A stretch of 64,000 bases of DNA from Rhizobium skierniewicense (GTDB lineage Bacteria; Pseudomonadota; Alphaproteobacteria; Rhizobiales; Rhizobiaceae), in assembly GCF_014196515.1 (NCBI RefSeq), contig NZ_JACIDV010000003.1, forward strand, positions 395,273 through 459,272, given 5' to 3'. Below the pieces are notes generated by a model. That model was not told the DNA's origin. It did not search any database and worked only from the letters and a program-made list of their open reading frames with translations. The stretch's first letter is position 1. Every line of letters starts with the position of its first letter. The translations under genes and the position numbers were made by a program. Shown here in pieces: positions 1 through 8,750 of the stretch.

Positions 1-171
1 GGCTGCCCATGGGGATGAGTAGCCCGGCGAAACTTCACCTGCATTGGCAAAGCTGGTTTCAAGTGCCGCCGCAGGCTGGCGATCGATGACGGTCACCGAA
101 TGACCGGCCTTTGCCAGGTACCATGCCGATGTAACGCCGACGACGCCGGCTCCGAGAATGATGATGTTCAT
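1..171 (-). CDS. dadA: D-amino acid dehydrogenase, small subunit (partial, N-terminus only)
   Basis: Only the first 57 codons are present; the rest lies beyond the left edge. The protein opens with a Rossmann FAD-binding fold: [20 protein letters not shown] gives the GxGxxG dinucleotide motif, followed by the acidic residue after beta-2 (VTVIDRQ). The next stretch, [19 protein letters not shown], is typical of DadA. Family members oxidise D-amino acids, mainly D-alanine, to 2-oxo acids and pass electrons to the membrane quinone pool. It starts 7 nt after the alanine racemase stop, so the two form one transcription unit in which L-alanine is racemised and D-alanine is then oxidised. I am confident of the family; substrate preference cannot be judged from this fragment. 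Confidence 0.9.
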   Translation of the reverse strand, partial: MNIIILGAGVVGVTSAWYLAKAGHSVTVIDRQPAAALETSFANAGEVSPGYSSPWAA

Positions 172-178
172 GATGCTC

Positions 179-1336
179 TCACTCGCCTCTATCAGTTGCG
201 CCAGCCTGTTCTGGCTGGATATAAGTGCGGCTGTAACGCTGGCCGAGACCCGTCAGAATTTCATAAGCAATTGTATCCGCATCCCGGGCAATCTCTTCAA
301 GCGATTGGTCGGGCCCGATGATCTGAACGAGACTACCGTGCGTCAAGGTTCCCTCCGGCAATGCCGAGATGTCGATGCTGATGCTATCCATCGACACACG
401 TCCGGCAATGGGAAGGCGCACGCCGTTGAAATAGGCCGCGCCCCGGTTGCTCAGCGCGCGGGGAAGCCCATCTGCATAGCCTGCTGCGATGGTGGCCAAT
501 CGGGTTTCGGTCGATGTGCGCAGGGTGCCGCCATACCCGACCAGCGTGTCGGCTGGGACGGTACGTGTCTGCACAACCGCGACATCCAGGCGCACCACGG
601 GTTTCATCGGGTTTGGACGAGCCGAAGACGGAGCGCCACCATAAAGAGCAATGCCGGGGCGCATGACGGCGTTGTGATAATCTGCACCGAGAAAGATGCC
701 GCCGGAATTTGCAAAGCAAACCGGTGCATCCGGAAACAACAGCGATGCTTCACGCATCACCATGAGCTGCGATCCGTTGGCTGCATGGTCGGGCTCGTCC
801 GCACAGGCGAGGTGGCTCATCACGAATACAATTCTGATGCCATCCAGCAGTTCAGGCGATGTCTGGAGCGCTTCGATTTCAGACGGTGCCATGCCCAGTC
901 GCGACATGCCGGTGTCGATCTGAAGGGCGGCTCGCAGCGTTTTTCCCAGAGTTTTTGCATAGGCCGACCATTGCGCCAGCTGTTCCAGCGAGTTGATGAC
1001 GGGCGTCAGTGACATGGCGGCGCAGGACGCTTCATTGCCGGGCTGGAGCCCGTTCAAAACGAAGATGTCAGCATCGCCCCTGATGCGATGGCGCAGTGCG
1101 ATGCCTTCATCGATATGGGCAACGAAGAAGTGGCGGCAACCCGCATCGTAAAGCACGGGCGCGACGACCTCGGCACCAAGACCATAGGCGTTCGCTTTTA
1201 CCACGGCGCCAGTGACGGCGTTAGGGGCCATTGCCCTCAGCTTCAGATAGTTGTCGCGCAGGGCACCAAGGTCTATGGTCAGATAACCGCTGGCACCGCC
1301 ACTCGCCTTTTGGCGACTGATTGTCATGTCCATCAT
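179..1336 (-). CDS. alr: Alanine racemase (catabolic DadX type by context)
   Basis: A 385-residue fold-type III PLP enzyme that interconverts L- and D-alanine. The N-terminal TIM barrel carries the PLP lysine in [10 protein letters not shown], and the C-terminal beta domain carries the catalytic tyrosine in LVGYGGTL. The motifs RPGIALYGG and GRVSMD are also present. The open frame runs 30 codons further upstream, but ATG at 1336 has AAGGGA about 5 nt before it and matches the family N-terminus, so the longer start is rejected. It lies just before dadA on the same strand and is divergent from an Lrp-type regulator, the usual dad arrangement. That context points to catabolic use of L-alanine, but a role in peptidoglycan precursor supply is not excluded, since no second alr is visible. 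Confidence 0.93.
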   Translation of the reverse strand: MMDMTISRQKASGGASGYLTIDLGALRDNYLKLRAMAPNAVTGAVVKANAYGLGAEVVAPVLYDAGCRHFFVAHIDEGIALRHRIRGDADIFVLNGLQPGNEASCAAMSLTPVINSLEQLAQWSAYAKTLGKTLRAALQIDTGMSRLGMAPSEIEALQTSPELLDGIRIVFVMSHLACADEPDHAANGSQLMVMREASLLFPDAPVCFANSGGIFLGADYHNAVMRPGIALYGGAPSSARPNPMKPVVRLDVAVVQTRTVPADTLVGYGGTLRTSTETRLATIAAGYADGLPRALSNRGAAYFNGVRLPIAGRVSMDSISIDISALPEGTLTHGSLVQIIGPDQSLEEIARDADTIAYEILTGLGQRYSRTYIQPEQAGATDRGE

Positions 1337-1412
1337 CGTTCCCTTGTTATTTTCTAACAGACTATTGCAACGATCATCGAATTTTCGCAGTTTGATATGT
1401 CGATCATTCGAA

Positions 1413-1436
1413 GAATATCGATTCAACGCAATATTC
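1413..1436. promoter_or_regulatory. Inverted repeat in the alr/dadR divergent promoter region
   Basis: The arms GAATAT (1413-1418) and ATATTC (1431-1436) are separated by 12 nt, in the AT-rich gap between the divergent alr and Lrp-family genes. The position suits autoregulation and control of dad genes by the regulator. No experimental or comparative support is available here. Confidence 0.3.
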
Positions 1437-1458
1437 GGTGGTAAAACGGAATGATTTT

Positions 1459-1920
1459 ATGTCGTCTTTAGACTCTACCGATCGTCATATCATCCGCGTC
1501 CTCAGACTGAACGCCCGCATCAGCAATGCCAAGCTGGCGGCAGAGGTCGGTTTGTCGCCGTCTGCCTGCCTGCGTCGGGTCGACATTCTCGAGCGCGAGG
1601 GTGTTATTCGCGGCTATACGGCCTTGACGGGAAATGCAGCGGGAGGTGAGGTCATCTCTGTCATCATCCAGATCACGCTGGATCGGCAGACAGAGGATTT
1701 TCTCAATCGTTTCGAAAGCGCCGTGCGTAGGTATCCCGAAATCCGCGAGTGCTATCTGATGACCGGCGGGTCCGACTATTTCCTACGAGTAGAGGTGGAA
1801 AGTGCCGGTGATTTCGAGCGGGTTCATAAGGTTATTCTGTCGAAGCTACCAGGGGTTTCGCGCATTCATTCCAGTTTCGCCATCCGTAACGCATTGGCCA
1901 GCCCCAAGCCAAGAGGCTGA
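1459..1920 (+). CDS. dadR: Lrp/AsnC family transcriptional regulator of the dad genes
   Basis: A 153-residue Lrp/AsnC protein. An N-terminal winged helix-turn-helix (LDSTDRHIIRVLRLNARISNA, then LAAEVGLSPSACLRRVDILE) is followed by an alpha-beta RAM/AsnC ligand-binding domain (RECYLMTGGSDYFLRVEV). The frame can be extended to a GTG at 1438, but ATG at 1459 gives the normal family N-terminus (MSSLDSTDRH). It is divergent from alr-dadA, like the alanine-responsive DadR/AldR activators of alphaproteobacteria. Control of that operon is inferred from position only. It is convergent with thiD, with 3 nt between them. Confidence 0.88.
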   Translation: MSSLDSTDRHIIRVLRLNARISNAKLAAEVGLSPSACLRRVDILEREGVIRGYTALTGNAAGGEVISVIIQITLDRQTEDFLNRFESAVRRYPEIRECYLMTGGSDYFLRVEVESAGDFERVHKVILSKLPGVSRIHSSFAIRNALASPKPRG

Positions 1921-1923
1921 CGA

Positions 1924-2724
1924 TCAGGCACTCCACCAGCGGTAAAAGTGGTGCACAGGCCCGTGACCGTGGCCAATATGCAGGTTTCGACCCGCAGCCA
2001 GCGCGCCTTGCAGATAATCCTTTGCCAGTCCAATCGCGTCTGCCAGGGGGTATCCAAGAGCCAGATTTGCAGTGATGGCCGATGCGAGCGTGCAGCCGGT
2101 GCCGTGGTCGTTGGTCGTGTCGATACGGGGCATGGAAAATTCCAGCACGTCGTCACCATCCAGTAGAAGATCGACGCTTTCAGAACCCGTGCCATGCCCA
2201 CCCTTGATCAAAACGGCGCCAACACCTGTCTTCAGGATTGCTTCCGCCTGACGGATCACATCCTGCTTGTTCGTTGCCACCGGTTGATCGCTCAGAAGCG
2301 CTGCTTCCGGCAAATTCGGGGTGGCCAGGAGTGCCAAAGGCAGCAGCCTGTTGCGCAGGCTTTCAACGGCATCTTCCTGCAGGAGACGATCGCCGGATGT
2401 CGCCACCATAACCGGGTCCAAAATGACCCGTTTGCCAGCATGACGCAAACCCGCAGCAATCGTCTCGATGGTCTCGATGCGCGAAACCATCCCGATCTTC
2501 ACAGCCCCGATATCGAGGTCTGAGAAAACGGCGTCCATTTGTGCGGCGATCATGTTTGCTGAGATATCCTCAACTGCTGTCACGCCTCTCGTGTTCTGTG
2601 CCGTAATTGCCGTTATCACAGTGGCGCCAAAAACGCCGAGCGCCGAAAATGTCTTGAGATCGGCCTGGATCCCGGCCCCCCCGCTGCTGTCGGACCCGGC
2701 GATGGTCAGGGCAATGGCGGTCAT
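1924..2724 (-). CDS. thiD: Hydroxymethylpyrimidine/phosphomethylpyrimidine kinase
   Basis: A 266-residue ribokinase-fold kinase that phosphorylates HMP and HMP-P to HMP-PP for thiamine synthesis. Visible motifs are the N-terminal [17 protein letters not shown], the central [13 protein letters not shown], and the anion-hole and catalytic stretch [14 protein letters not shown] near the C-terminus. The start overlaps the thiE stop by 4 nt (ATGA), so it is translationally coupled as the last gene of thiM-thiE-thiD. The C-terminal [11 protein letters not shown] tail is common in bacterial ThiD. Confidence 0.95.
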   Translation of the reverse strand: MTAIALTIAGSDSSGGAGIQADLKTFSALGVFGATVITAITAQNTRGVTAVEDISANMIAAQMDAVFSDLDIGAVKIGMVSRIETIETIAAGLRHAGKRVILDPVMVATSGDRLLQEDAVESLRNRLLPLALLATPNLPEAALLSDQPVATNKQDVIRQAEAILKTGVGAVLIKGGHGTGSESVDLLLDGDDVLEFSMPRIDTTNDHGTGCTLASAITANLALGYPLADAIGLAKDYLQGALAAGRNLHIGHGHGPVHHFYRWWSA

Positions 2725-3377
2725 CGGGATGCCTCCAGCGCGGCATCCACCCGGTGGCGGAAATCAACCGTTGCTGCCGCAATATCCACGGCGCGGAAAA
2801 GTGCAGAAATAACGGCAACACCATCGGCGCCAGCCTGAATAACGGGTTCGACCCGCTCCAGCGTGATGCCAGCGATAGCCCCGACCTGCAGATCGGGCCG
2901 ATGGTTGCGAAGATAGGTGCGGAGGTCGCGCAACCCCTCCAAGCCAACCGGCGTATCTGGGTTGACCTTGGAGACCGTTTCGAAGACGCCGCCAATGCAA
3001 GCATAGTCCGCAGGCGCTCGGGCAACACGCTCTGCGTCGCTCATGTTCTTGACGGTCAGGCCGATAATCGCGTCCTGTCCCAGCAAGCGTCGGGCTGTCT
3101 GCGCATCCATATCGTCGGCGCCCAGATGCACGCCATCTGCGCCGGATGCCAATGCCACATCAACACGGTCGTTGATGACAAGAGGAACGCCTGTCCCTTT
3201 CAAGGCTTCGACCATGAGGCTGGCCTGTTCAATCATCTCGCGGGTCGATGCTTGCTTGTCACGATATTGGATAATCGTTGCGCCGTGCCGTGCCGCAACG
3301 GCTGCAAGTTCCGGCAAGGGTGCGATATCGGCAAGCGATGCGTCCACCAAAGCGTTCAGCCTGTAATCAATCCTCAT
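2721..3377 (-). CDS. thiE: Thiamine-phosphate synthase
   Basis: A 218-residue TIM-barrel enzyme that joins HMP-PP and thiazole phosphate into thiamine monophosphate. Motifs include IQYRDKQAS (pyrophosphate binding), [24 protein letters not shown] and [10 protein letters not shown], where many ThiE have GPVFPTxTK; the divergence from that last motif is noted. The frame extends to 3485 inside thiM, but ATG at 3377 (MRIDYRLN) fits the family and overlaps the thiM 3' end by 11 nt. It is the middle gene of the salvage operon. Confidence 0.93.
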   Translation of the reverse strand: MRIDYRLNALVDASLADIAPLPELAAVAARHGATIIQYRDKQASTREMIEQASLMVEALKGTGVPLVINDRVDVALASGADGVHLGADDMDAQTARRLLGQDAIIGLTVKNMSDAERVARAPADYACIGGVFETVSKVNPDTPVGLEGLRDLRTYLRNHRPDLQVGAIAGITLERVEPVIQAGADGVAVISALFRAVDIAAATVDFRHRVDAALEASR

Positions 3378-4104
3378 TGTGCTCAATCCTTGCAAGGGAC
3401 AGAATGTCGTTGGTGTTGACCGTATCCAGCGCGTCCAGAAAGGCCGCTTCGAAGGTACCGGGACCGCGTGCGTGTCTGGCGGCAAGCTGCGCCGATACGC
3501 CTGTTACCGTGAGCGCCGCTGCGGCCGCCAACATTGCGTCAGGCTCGACGGCCATAAAAGCGGCGATCACCCCGCCGGAGAGGCAACCGGTGCCGGTCAC
3601 CTTCGCCATCCATGGATGGCCGTTGACGATATTGATCTTGCGGCCATCATCCTTCAGCTCATCTTCAGGGCCAGTCTGTATGCGCAGCGCTTTGCCGATG
3701 TCGCCGATAACAGCCATTTCGGCCGCGTTGCCGCGGACGATCGTCGGGTGAAGGGTGATCAGTTCCTGCGCAAACATCAACCGTGAGGGCGAGTAATCGC
3801 AGTGAACGGGGTCTACGATCCAAGGTTTACCCTCGGCATTTGCGACCTCCACGGCAATGCGAATGACCTTGCGTCTCGCGGCATCCAACGTGCCGAGATT
3901 GACGGTCAGCGCGTCGACCTTGGAAACGAAGCTTTCGATTTCCTCTTCCGAAGAGGTCATGGAGGGGATGCCGCCGACAGCGGTGATGCCGTCAGCGGTG
4001 AACTTCTGAACGACGGTGTTCATCAGGCAATGCACCCGTGGTCGTCGCTGCCGTACACGCGACAGAAGCTCTGCAGCGCTGTTTGCCGTCGGGAAGCTCG
4101 CCAT
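3367..4104 (-). CDS. thiM: Hydroxyethylthiazole kinase
   Basis: A 245-residue ribokinase-like kinase that phosphorylates 4-methyl-5-(2-hydroxyethyl)thiazole in the salvage branch of thiamine synthesis. Motifs include CLMNTVVQKFTADGITAVGG, VRGNAAEMAVIG and the catalytic VTGTGCLSGGV. GGAG lies 9 nt before the ATG. It is the first gene of thiM-thiE-thiD; de novo genes such as thiC, thiO, thiS and thiG are not in the window. A TPP riboswitch lies between its promoter and start codon, so the operon should be shut off when thiamine pyrophosphate is plentiful. Confidence 0.95.
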   Translation of the reverse strand: MASFPTANSAAELLSRVRQRRPRVHCLMNTVVQKFTADGITAVGGIPSMTSSEEEIESFVSKVDALTVNLGTLDAARRKVIRIAVEVANAEGKPWIVDPVHCDYSPSRLMFAQELITLHPTIVRGNAAEMAVIGDIGKALRIQTGPEDELKDDGRKINIVNGHPWMAKVTGTGCLSGGVIAAFMAVEPDAMLAAAAALTVTGVSAQLAARHARGPGTFEAAFLDALDTVNTNDILSLARIEHNED

Positions 4105-4177
4105 GGGTCTCTCGCTCCAGATGTATCATCACGGAGATCACGCACGAAGGAAGAAGAGAAAAGCTTGACCATTGGCA

Positions 4178-4265
4178 GACTGTTCCGTTCCTACGCCGGC
4201 ATGACCCGGATCAGGTAAATAAGAGTTTGACCAAGTCATCTCAGCGCTGAAAAGCGCACCCCTCG
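4178..4265 (-). ncRNA. TPP (THI-box) riboswitch
   Basis: Read on the minus strand, the leader has AGGGGTGC near 4264, then the conserved CTGAGATGA after a short GC hairpin, and ACCTGATCCGGGTCATGCCG followed by GCGTAGGAACGG. These are the P1/P2 and P4/P5 signature segments of the thi box in the right order and spacing. It ends about 75 nt before the thiM ATG, which leaves room for a sequestering or terminating expression platform, though I did not fold that part. Confidence 0.95.
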
Positions 4266-4276
4266 AACTGGTTGAT

Positions 4277-4305
4277 TTTTTAAGAAAACTTAAGAGTGAT
4301 GTCAA
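4277..4305 (-). promoter_or_regulatory. Sigma-70 type promoter of the thiMED operon
   Basis: On the minus strand, TTGACA (4305-4300) and TAAAAA (4282-4277) are separated by exactly 17 nt. Transcription would start near 4270, just before the riboswitch aptamer, so the two predictions support each other. Confidence 0.7.
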
Positions 4306-4412
4306 TCATCGCTACGCTGAACCGGTGGTTCCCGCCAGATTTTTGGAAACAGGCTCCATGCACATACGCGGAGTCCTTTCCAATTTTATATCGTGAAATA
4401 CTGTTTTTCCTC

Positions 4413-4443
4413 TTGTAGCTCTAGTGGCTATAGGTCGTAAGGC
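4413..4443 (+). promoter_or_regulatory. MerR-family-type promoter/operator (19-bp spacer) of the metal ATPase
   Basis: TTGTAG (4413-4418) and TAAGGC (4438-4443) are separated by 19 nt rather than 17. The spacer holds the partial dyad TAGC-N7-GCTA inside TAGCTCTAGTGGCTATAGG. Overlong spacers with a central dyad are the mark of MerR, ZntR, CueR and CadR-controlled promoters, and TAAGG-type -10 elements occur in mer promoters. No merR-like gene is adjacent, so the regulator would act from elsewhere. Confidence 0.6.
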
Positions 4444-4471
4444 TTTGCTCACAGATGAGAAGGACCACCTG

Positions 4472-6715
4472 ATGAGCACGGCTTTGCAGACCAGATTTCG
4501 TGTAGAGGGCATGGACTGCGCCTCTTGTGCCACCAAGATCGACACTGCGGTGCGTCGCATGGATGGCGTGGAGGATGTATCGGTGTCCGTTACAGCGGGA
4601 ACGATGACCGTCAGCCATGACGACAGGAGCGATCTGGTTGCCATCGGCAAAAAGGTGAGCGGGCTTGGTTATGAGGTCAAGCAATTGCCTGCGGGTGGCT
4701 CCAGCGCACCGGTGGCCTCGCATGAGCACGGTCCTAGTTGCTCCCATGATCACGGTCACAATCACGACCATCATGGTCATAGTCACGCGCCCCTTGCTGC
4801 GACTTCGGTTGCCGTTGAGGGGCTGCATGGTCACGACCATGGCCCGGGCAATGGCCCTTGGTGGAAAAGCAAGAAGGGGCGGGCGACCATTCTTGCCGGT
4901 CTGGCGCTGGTCGTTGCCTATGGGATCGGCCATCTGGTCCCGGATATTCAGTTCTACGCTTTCACCGCCGCGATGCTTGTCGGTCTCGTTCCCATCGCCC
5001 GACGTGCTTTTATGGCCGCCCGCGCCGGAACGCCGTTTTCCATTGAAATGCTGATGACCATCGCCGCCGTGGGCGCGCTTGTGATCAATGCTACGGAAGA
5101 GGCTGCTGCGGTTGTCTTCCTGTTTCTTGTGGGGGAGCTTCTGGAAGGTGTGGCCGCCGGTAAAGCCCGGGACAGCATCAAGTCTCTTGCGGCGCTCGTT
5201 CCCAAGACGGCATTTGTCGAGGAGGCCGGAAAAACCCGGGAGGTGCCTGCCGAAAGCCTTACCCTTGGCGCGATTATACTCGTGCGTCCCGGTGACCGCA
5301 TTTCGGCCGACGGAACGATCCTTTCTGGCCAAAGCGCCATTGATGAAGCACCCGTAACGGGGGAAAGCGTGCCGGTTCATAAAAAGCCCGGTGACACCGT
5401 TTTTGCCGGAACTGTGAATGGCGATGGTGCCATACGGGTGAAAGTGACCGCCACGGCGCAGGATAACACCATTGCTCGCGTGGTGAAGCTGGTGGAGGAA
5501 GCACAGGAGAAAAAAGCGCCGACCGAACGGTTCATCGATCGCTTTTCCAGATATTACACACCGGCCGTGGTTGTGGTTGCAGCCTTGGTGGCGACCATAC
5601 CGCCACTCTTCATGGGGGGTGAATGGGACGAATGGGTCTACAAAGGCCTTGCCATTCTGCTGATCGGTTGCCCTTGCGCATTGGTCATTTCCACGCCAGC
5701 TGCCATTGCCGCGTCCCTTTCCGCCGGTGCGCGTCAGGGTCTGTTGATGAAAGGTGGCGCGGTTCTGGAAGGTCTTGGCAAGTTGACGGCCGTTGCGCTG
5801 GACAAGACCGGTACATTGACCGAAGGCAAGCCGAAGGTTACCGACATCGTTCCTTTCGAATTCACAGAAGCGGACGTCTTGCGTCTGTCAGCCGCCCTCG
5901 AAACAGGGTCCAGCCACCCGCTTGCCTTGTCCATTCTTGCCAAGGCTGCCGAACACGGCGTTGATATTCCAGCGGCCAGCGACGCCAAGGCGCTGGGCGG
6001 CAAGGGGGTAACGGCCGTCGTTGAGGGGCAGGAAACATTCCTTGGTTCTCCGCGGGCAGCAGGCGAGCGTGTTGCTCTCTCCGAGCACCATCAGCAGGTC
6101 ATCACGGCGCTCAACGACGAGGGAAAGACCGTTTCCGTTCTCGTCGTCGGCAAGCGGTTGGCCGGTGCCATAGCCATGCGTGATGAACCGCGTGCCGATG
6201 CCATCACCGGTCTCACTCAGCTGAAAGAGCGTGGAATCAGAATCGTGATGCTGACGGGCGATAATAAGCGCACGGCAACGGCAATCGGCCAGACACTGGG
6301 AATCGACGTGCGCGCCGAACTGATGCCAGAAGACAAGCAACGGATTGTCGGAGAGTTGAAAGCAGAAGGCCTTGTCGTTGGCAAAGTGGGAGACGGCATC
6401 AATGATGCGCCAGCGCTGGCGGCGGCCGATATCGGCATCGCCATGGGTGGCGGAACGGATGTCGCGCTGGAGACGGCCGATGCCGCCATCTTGCACGGTC
6501 GCGTTGCCGATGTCGCCCGCATGGTCGATCTGTCCAAACGCACCATGCGCAACATCCACCAGAATATCGCCATGTCGCTGGGTCTGAAGGCCGTGTTTCT
6601 GATCACGACGATCATAGGCATCACCGGACTCTGGCCCGCTATTCTCGCAGACACTGGCGCGACCGTTCTTGTCACGCTCAACGCCTTGCGGTTGTTGCGG
6701 ACCTCGAAGGCTTAA
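4472..6715 (+). CDS. zntA: Zn2+/Cd2+/Pb2+-type P1B ATPase with His-rich linker
   Basis: A 747-residue inner-membrane metal exporter. It has an N-terminal HMA domain with GMDCASC (residues 13-19), then a linker with two His/Asp clusters (about 84-105 and 119-123). Next come the P-type core motifs: TGES (297-300), the CPC transport motif (400-402), DKTGT phosphorylation site (444-448), SSHPLA, MLTGDN and VGDGINDAPAL. CPC with a His-rich N-terminus favours Zn/Cd/Pb over Cu export. ATG at 4472 has AAGGA 9 nt upstream. A longer frame from 4424 would start inside the predicted promoter and is rejected. It stands alone, tail to tail with the next gene (4-nt overlap). Confidence 0.9.
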   Translation: MSTALQTRFRVEGMDCASCATKIDTAVRRMDGVEDVSVSVTAGTMTVSHDDRSDLVAIGKKVSGLGYEVKQLPAGGSSAPVASHEHGPSCSHDHGHNHDHHGHSHAPLAATSVAVEGLHGHDHGPGNGPWWKSKKGRATILAGLALVVAYGIGHLVPDIQFYAFTAAMLVGLVPIARRAFMAARAGTPFSIEMLMTIAAVGALVINATEEAAAVVFLFLVGELLEGVAAGKARDSIKSLAALVPKTAFVEEAGKTREVPAESLTLGAIILVRPGDRISADGTILSGQSAIDEAPVTGESVPVHKKPGDTVFAGTVNGDGAIRVKVTATAQDNTIARVVKLVEEAQEKKAPTERFIDRFSRYYTPAVVVVAALVATIPPLFMGGEWDEWVYKGLAILLIGCPCALVISTPAAIAASLSAGARQGLLMKGGAVLEGLGKLTAVALDKTGTLTEGKPKVTDIVPFEFTEADVLRLSAALETGSSHPLALSILAKAAEHGVDIPAASDAKALGGKGVTAVVEGQETFLGSPRAAGERVALSEHHQQVITALNDEGKTVSVLVVGKRLAGAIAMRDEPRADAITGLTQLKERGIRIVMLTGDNKRTATAIGQTLGIDVRAELMPEDKQRIVGELKAEGLVVGKVGDGINDAPALAAADIGIAMGGGTDVALETADAAILHGRVADVARMVDLSKRTMRNIHQNIAMSLGLKAVFLITTIIGITGLWPAILADTGATVLVTLNALRLLRTSKA

Positions 6716-8037
6716 AACTCCGCCACCTTGCCCCATACGGAGGTGTTGAGCCGGGCGGGGCGGTAAGGAACGGGATCGACTATGGGTGGCGCACCGCTGA
6801 CGATATCGGCCACGAGATGTCCCGCGCCGGGGCCGATACCAAACCCATGGCCGCTGAAACCGGCGGCGAGGATGAGGCCAGGGATGGTTTCCACTTCACC
6901 AATGGCTGGGACGCCGTCGGGTGTGCTATCGATGAAACCGGCCCAGCTGTTGGCCATGGTCGTCTTTCGCAACTCCGGCAACAGCGCCAGAGCGCGGCGG
7001 AGTGTTTCATCGATCTGTGTCTGGTCGGTTTTAGGATCGAGAATGCGGTTCTTCTCCATCGGGGTGACGTCGTCCATCCGCCATTTTTTCAACGTCTCAT
7101 GGCCCGCTTTCCAACCTTCCAGTCCGCCGATGGCCAGGCTTTTCCGGCGTTTGAGAAACATCGGGACGAACTCGCGGGAGAAGCGAAGCTGCTGCGGTGT
7201 GGGATCGACACGTGCCCTGCCGCTGATGGCCAGCGTGTAGCCGCCATCGACCCGGCTGGTGATGGAAACATCTGCCGTGTGCAGCGCGTCGGGTAGCCCT
7301 TGCGCGCCTGCTGTGACGGATAGAATCGACGATCGAACCGATGCCTGCGGAAAGCGGATGCCGAGCTGGTGGCAGAAGGAAGAGGCCCAGGCGCCGCCCG
7401 CCAGCACCACGGTTTTGGTCGCAATCGTGCCCTTTTCTGTAACGACACCGCAAACGCGTCCAGCCTGTAACTCGAGACCGCGCGCAGCGCACATCTGGTG
7501 CACGCTTCCACCAAGCTTCATGATGGCGCGCGCGACGACAGGTGCTGCCCGAGACGGGTCGGCAATGCCATCCGTCGGTGAAAACACACCACCCTTCCAA
7601 TCGCGGTTGGTCGCGCTGCCGCGCTGCCTCGCCTCATCTGCACTCAACATATGCGTGGTGACGCCAACGGTACGGGCAAAATCGCGCCACCGCGCCCAAC
7701 CTTCGATTTCGGCTTCGTTATTGCTGAGATAGAGCAAGCCGCAACGGCGGAAGCCGGTGTCTTCACCGGTGTCGGCTGCGAAACGTTCCCATAGCGCCAA
7801 GCTATGCGTGGACATTGGCAGTTCACGAGCATCGCGATTCTGCTGCCTGCACCAGCCCCAGTTTCGGCTGCTTTGCTCGGCACCAACACGGCCTTTTTCG
7901 ACCAGTGCCACCTTCAATCCGCGCTGGGCCAGATAATAGGCGGAAAACACACCTGCAACGCCGCCGCCGATCACGACGACATCCGCCTCATTGGGTAGGT
8001 CGGGGGTGGTTTCGATACGGTGTAGCGGTGCGGGCAT
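6712..8037 (-). CDS. FAD-dependent oxidoreductase, DAO family
   Basis: A 441-residue protein of the D-amino-acid-oxidase/glycine-oxidase superfamily, which oxidises amine bonds of amino acids or related amines. The FAD fold is visible as VVVIGGGVAGVFSAYYLA (about residues 20-37) with an acidic end to beta-2 (VALVEKG). The next stretch, SSRNWGWCRQQNRDARELP, sits where flavin-contacting residues lie; its cysteine is noted but its role is unknown. The C-terminal flavin motif is FIDSTPDGVPAIGEV plus GFSGHGFGIGPGAG. CAGGAG precedes ATG at 8037; the upstream frame extension lacks such a site. It is divergent from an Lrp-type regulator, with two Lrp-like boxes between them. The substrate is unknown; opine, D-amino acid or secondary amine oxidation are all possible. 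Confidence 0.8.
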   Translation of the reverse strand: MPAPLHRIETTPDLPNEADVVVIGGGVAGVFSAYYLAQRGLKVALVEKGRVGAEQSSRNWGWCRQQNRDARELPMSTHSLALWERFAADTGEDTGFRRCGLLYLSNNEAEIEGWARWRDFARTVGVTTHMLSADEARQRGSATNRDWKGGVFSPTDGIADPSRAAPVVARAIMKLGGSVHQMCAARGLELQAGRVCGVVTEKGTIATKTVVLAGGAWASSFCHQLGIRFPQASVRSSILSVTAGAQGLPDALHTADVSITSRVDGGYTLAISGRARVDPTPQQLRFSREFVPMFLKRRKSLAIGGLEGWKAGHETLKKWRMDDVTPMEKNRILDPKTDQTQIDETLRRALALLPELRKTTMANSWAGFIDSTPDGVPAIGEVETIPGLILAAGFSGHGFGIGPGAGHLVADIVSGAPPIVDPVPYRPARLNTSVWGKVAEF

Positions 8038-8107
8038 GGTATTCTCCTGTAGGCGTCCCATACTATCAGCCACGTCGTTTTGCGCCTGCCGCAGGACGCG
8101 GCTCTGG

Positions 8108-8122
8108 CAGAATTTTATTCTG
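8108..8122. promoter_or_regulatory. Lrp-like box A (upstream of the FAD oxidoreductase)
   Basis: CAGAATTTTATTCTG is a perfect inverted repeat (CAGAAT-N3-ATTCTG) and fits 14 of 15 positions of the E. coli Lrp consensus YAGHAWATTWTDCTR. It lies 70 nt before the start codon at 8037, on the regulator side. Confidence 0.6.
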
Positions 8123-8217
8123 TAGCGAATGGCCCCGCCGCATCTATCTGCCAAAATCGCATTTCAAGCCTCTGCGATGTTGGCATTGTGGCGGTTTTGC
8201 TTGCGCGACCAGCGTTG

Positions 8218-8232
8218 CCGCATATTATGCTG
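8218..8232. promoter_or_regulatory. Lrp-like box B (upstream of the Lrp-family gene)
   Basis: CCGCATATTATGCTG fits 14 of 15 positions of YAGHAWATTWTDCTR. It lies 32 nt before the start of the Lrp-family gene at 8265, a position suited to autoregulation. Confidence 0.6.
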
Positions 8233-8264
8233 TGTCACGATGACCCAGCAGGAAATGTGGCACC

Positions 8265-8741
8265 ATGAAGCTTGACCGTATCGACATCAAGATTCTCCAT
8301 GAACTTCAGAAGAACGGCCGCATCACCAATGTGGAACTGGCGGAGTTGGTGAACCTTTCACCAAGCCCGTGCCTGATGCGCGTCAAGAAATTGCAGTCTG
8401 AAGGGTTCATCACCAGCTATTCCGCGCATATCAACATCGGCAAGCTCGGTCAGACGCTGACGGTCTTTACCGAGGTGACACTGAAGAACCACCGGCAGAT
8501 TGATTTTGCCCGCTTTCTCACTGCTGTCGAAAAGCTGGATTCGGTGATCGAATGCCACCTCGTTTCCGGTGGTTATGACTATCTGCTCAAATTCGTTACC
8601 GGCAGCATCGGCGAATATCAGACGATCATGGAGCGTTTGATCGACATGGATATCGGCATCGACAAATATTTCAGCTTCGTCGTGCTGAAGTCACCGATCG
8701 TCAAACCGCACATGCCGCTGACCAGCCTGTTCCCGATGTAG
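8265..8741 (+). CDS. Lrp/AsnC family transcriptional regulator
   Basis: A 158-residue Lrp/AsnC protein: N-terminal winged HTH (LDRIDIKILHELQKNGRITN, then LAELVNLSPSPCLMRVKKLQ) and a C-terminal RAM ligand-binding domain (IECHLVSGGYDYLLKFV). AGGAAATGTGGCACC precedes the ATG. It is divergent from the FAD oxidoreductase and convergent, by 9 nt, with the ABC importer operon. Lrp-like 15-mers sit in its own promoter region and in two further promoter regions of the cluster up to 17.3 kb. It is the obvious candidate local regulator, perhaps responding to the imported amine or amino acid; this is inference. Confidence 0.88.
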   Translation: MKLDRIDIKILHELQKNGRITNVELAELVNLSPSPCLMRVKKLQSEGFITSYSAHINIGKLGQTLTVFTEVTLKNHRQIDFARFLTAVEKLDSVIECHLVSGGYDYLLKFVTGSIGEYQTIMERLIDMDIGIDKYFSFVVLKSPIVKPHMPLTSLFPM

Positions 8742-8750
8742 TGCCTACGC

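Noticed and set aside
4424..4471. Upstream ATG for the metal ATPase
   Set aside because: It lies inside the predicted MerR-type promoter and has no ribosome binding site; AAGGA precedes ATG at 4472.
4720..4850. CAT/GAC-rich stretch considered as a DNA repeat
   Set aside because: It encodes the His-rich metal-binding linker of the ATPase and is explained by protein composition.
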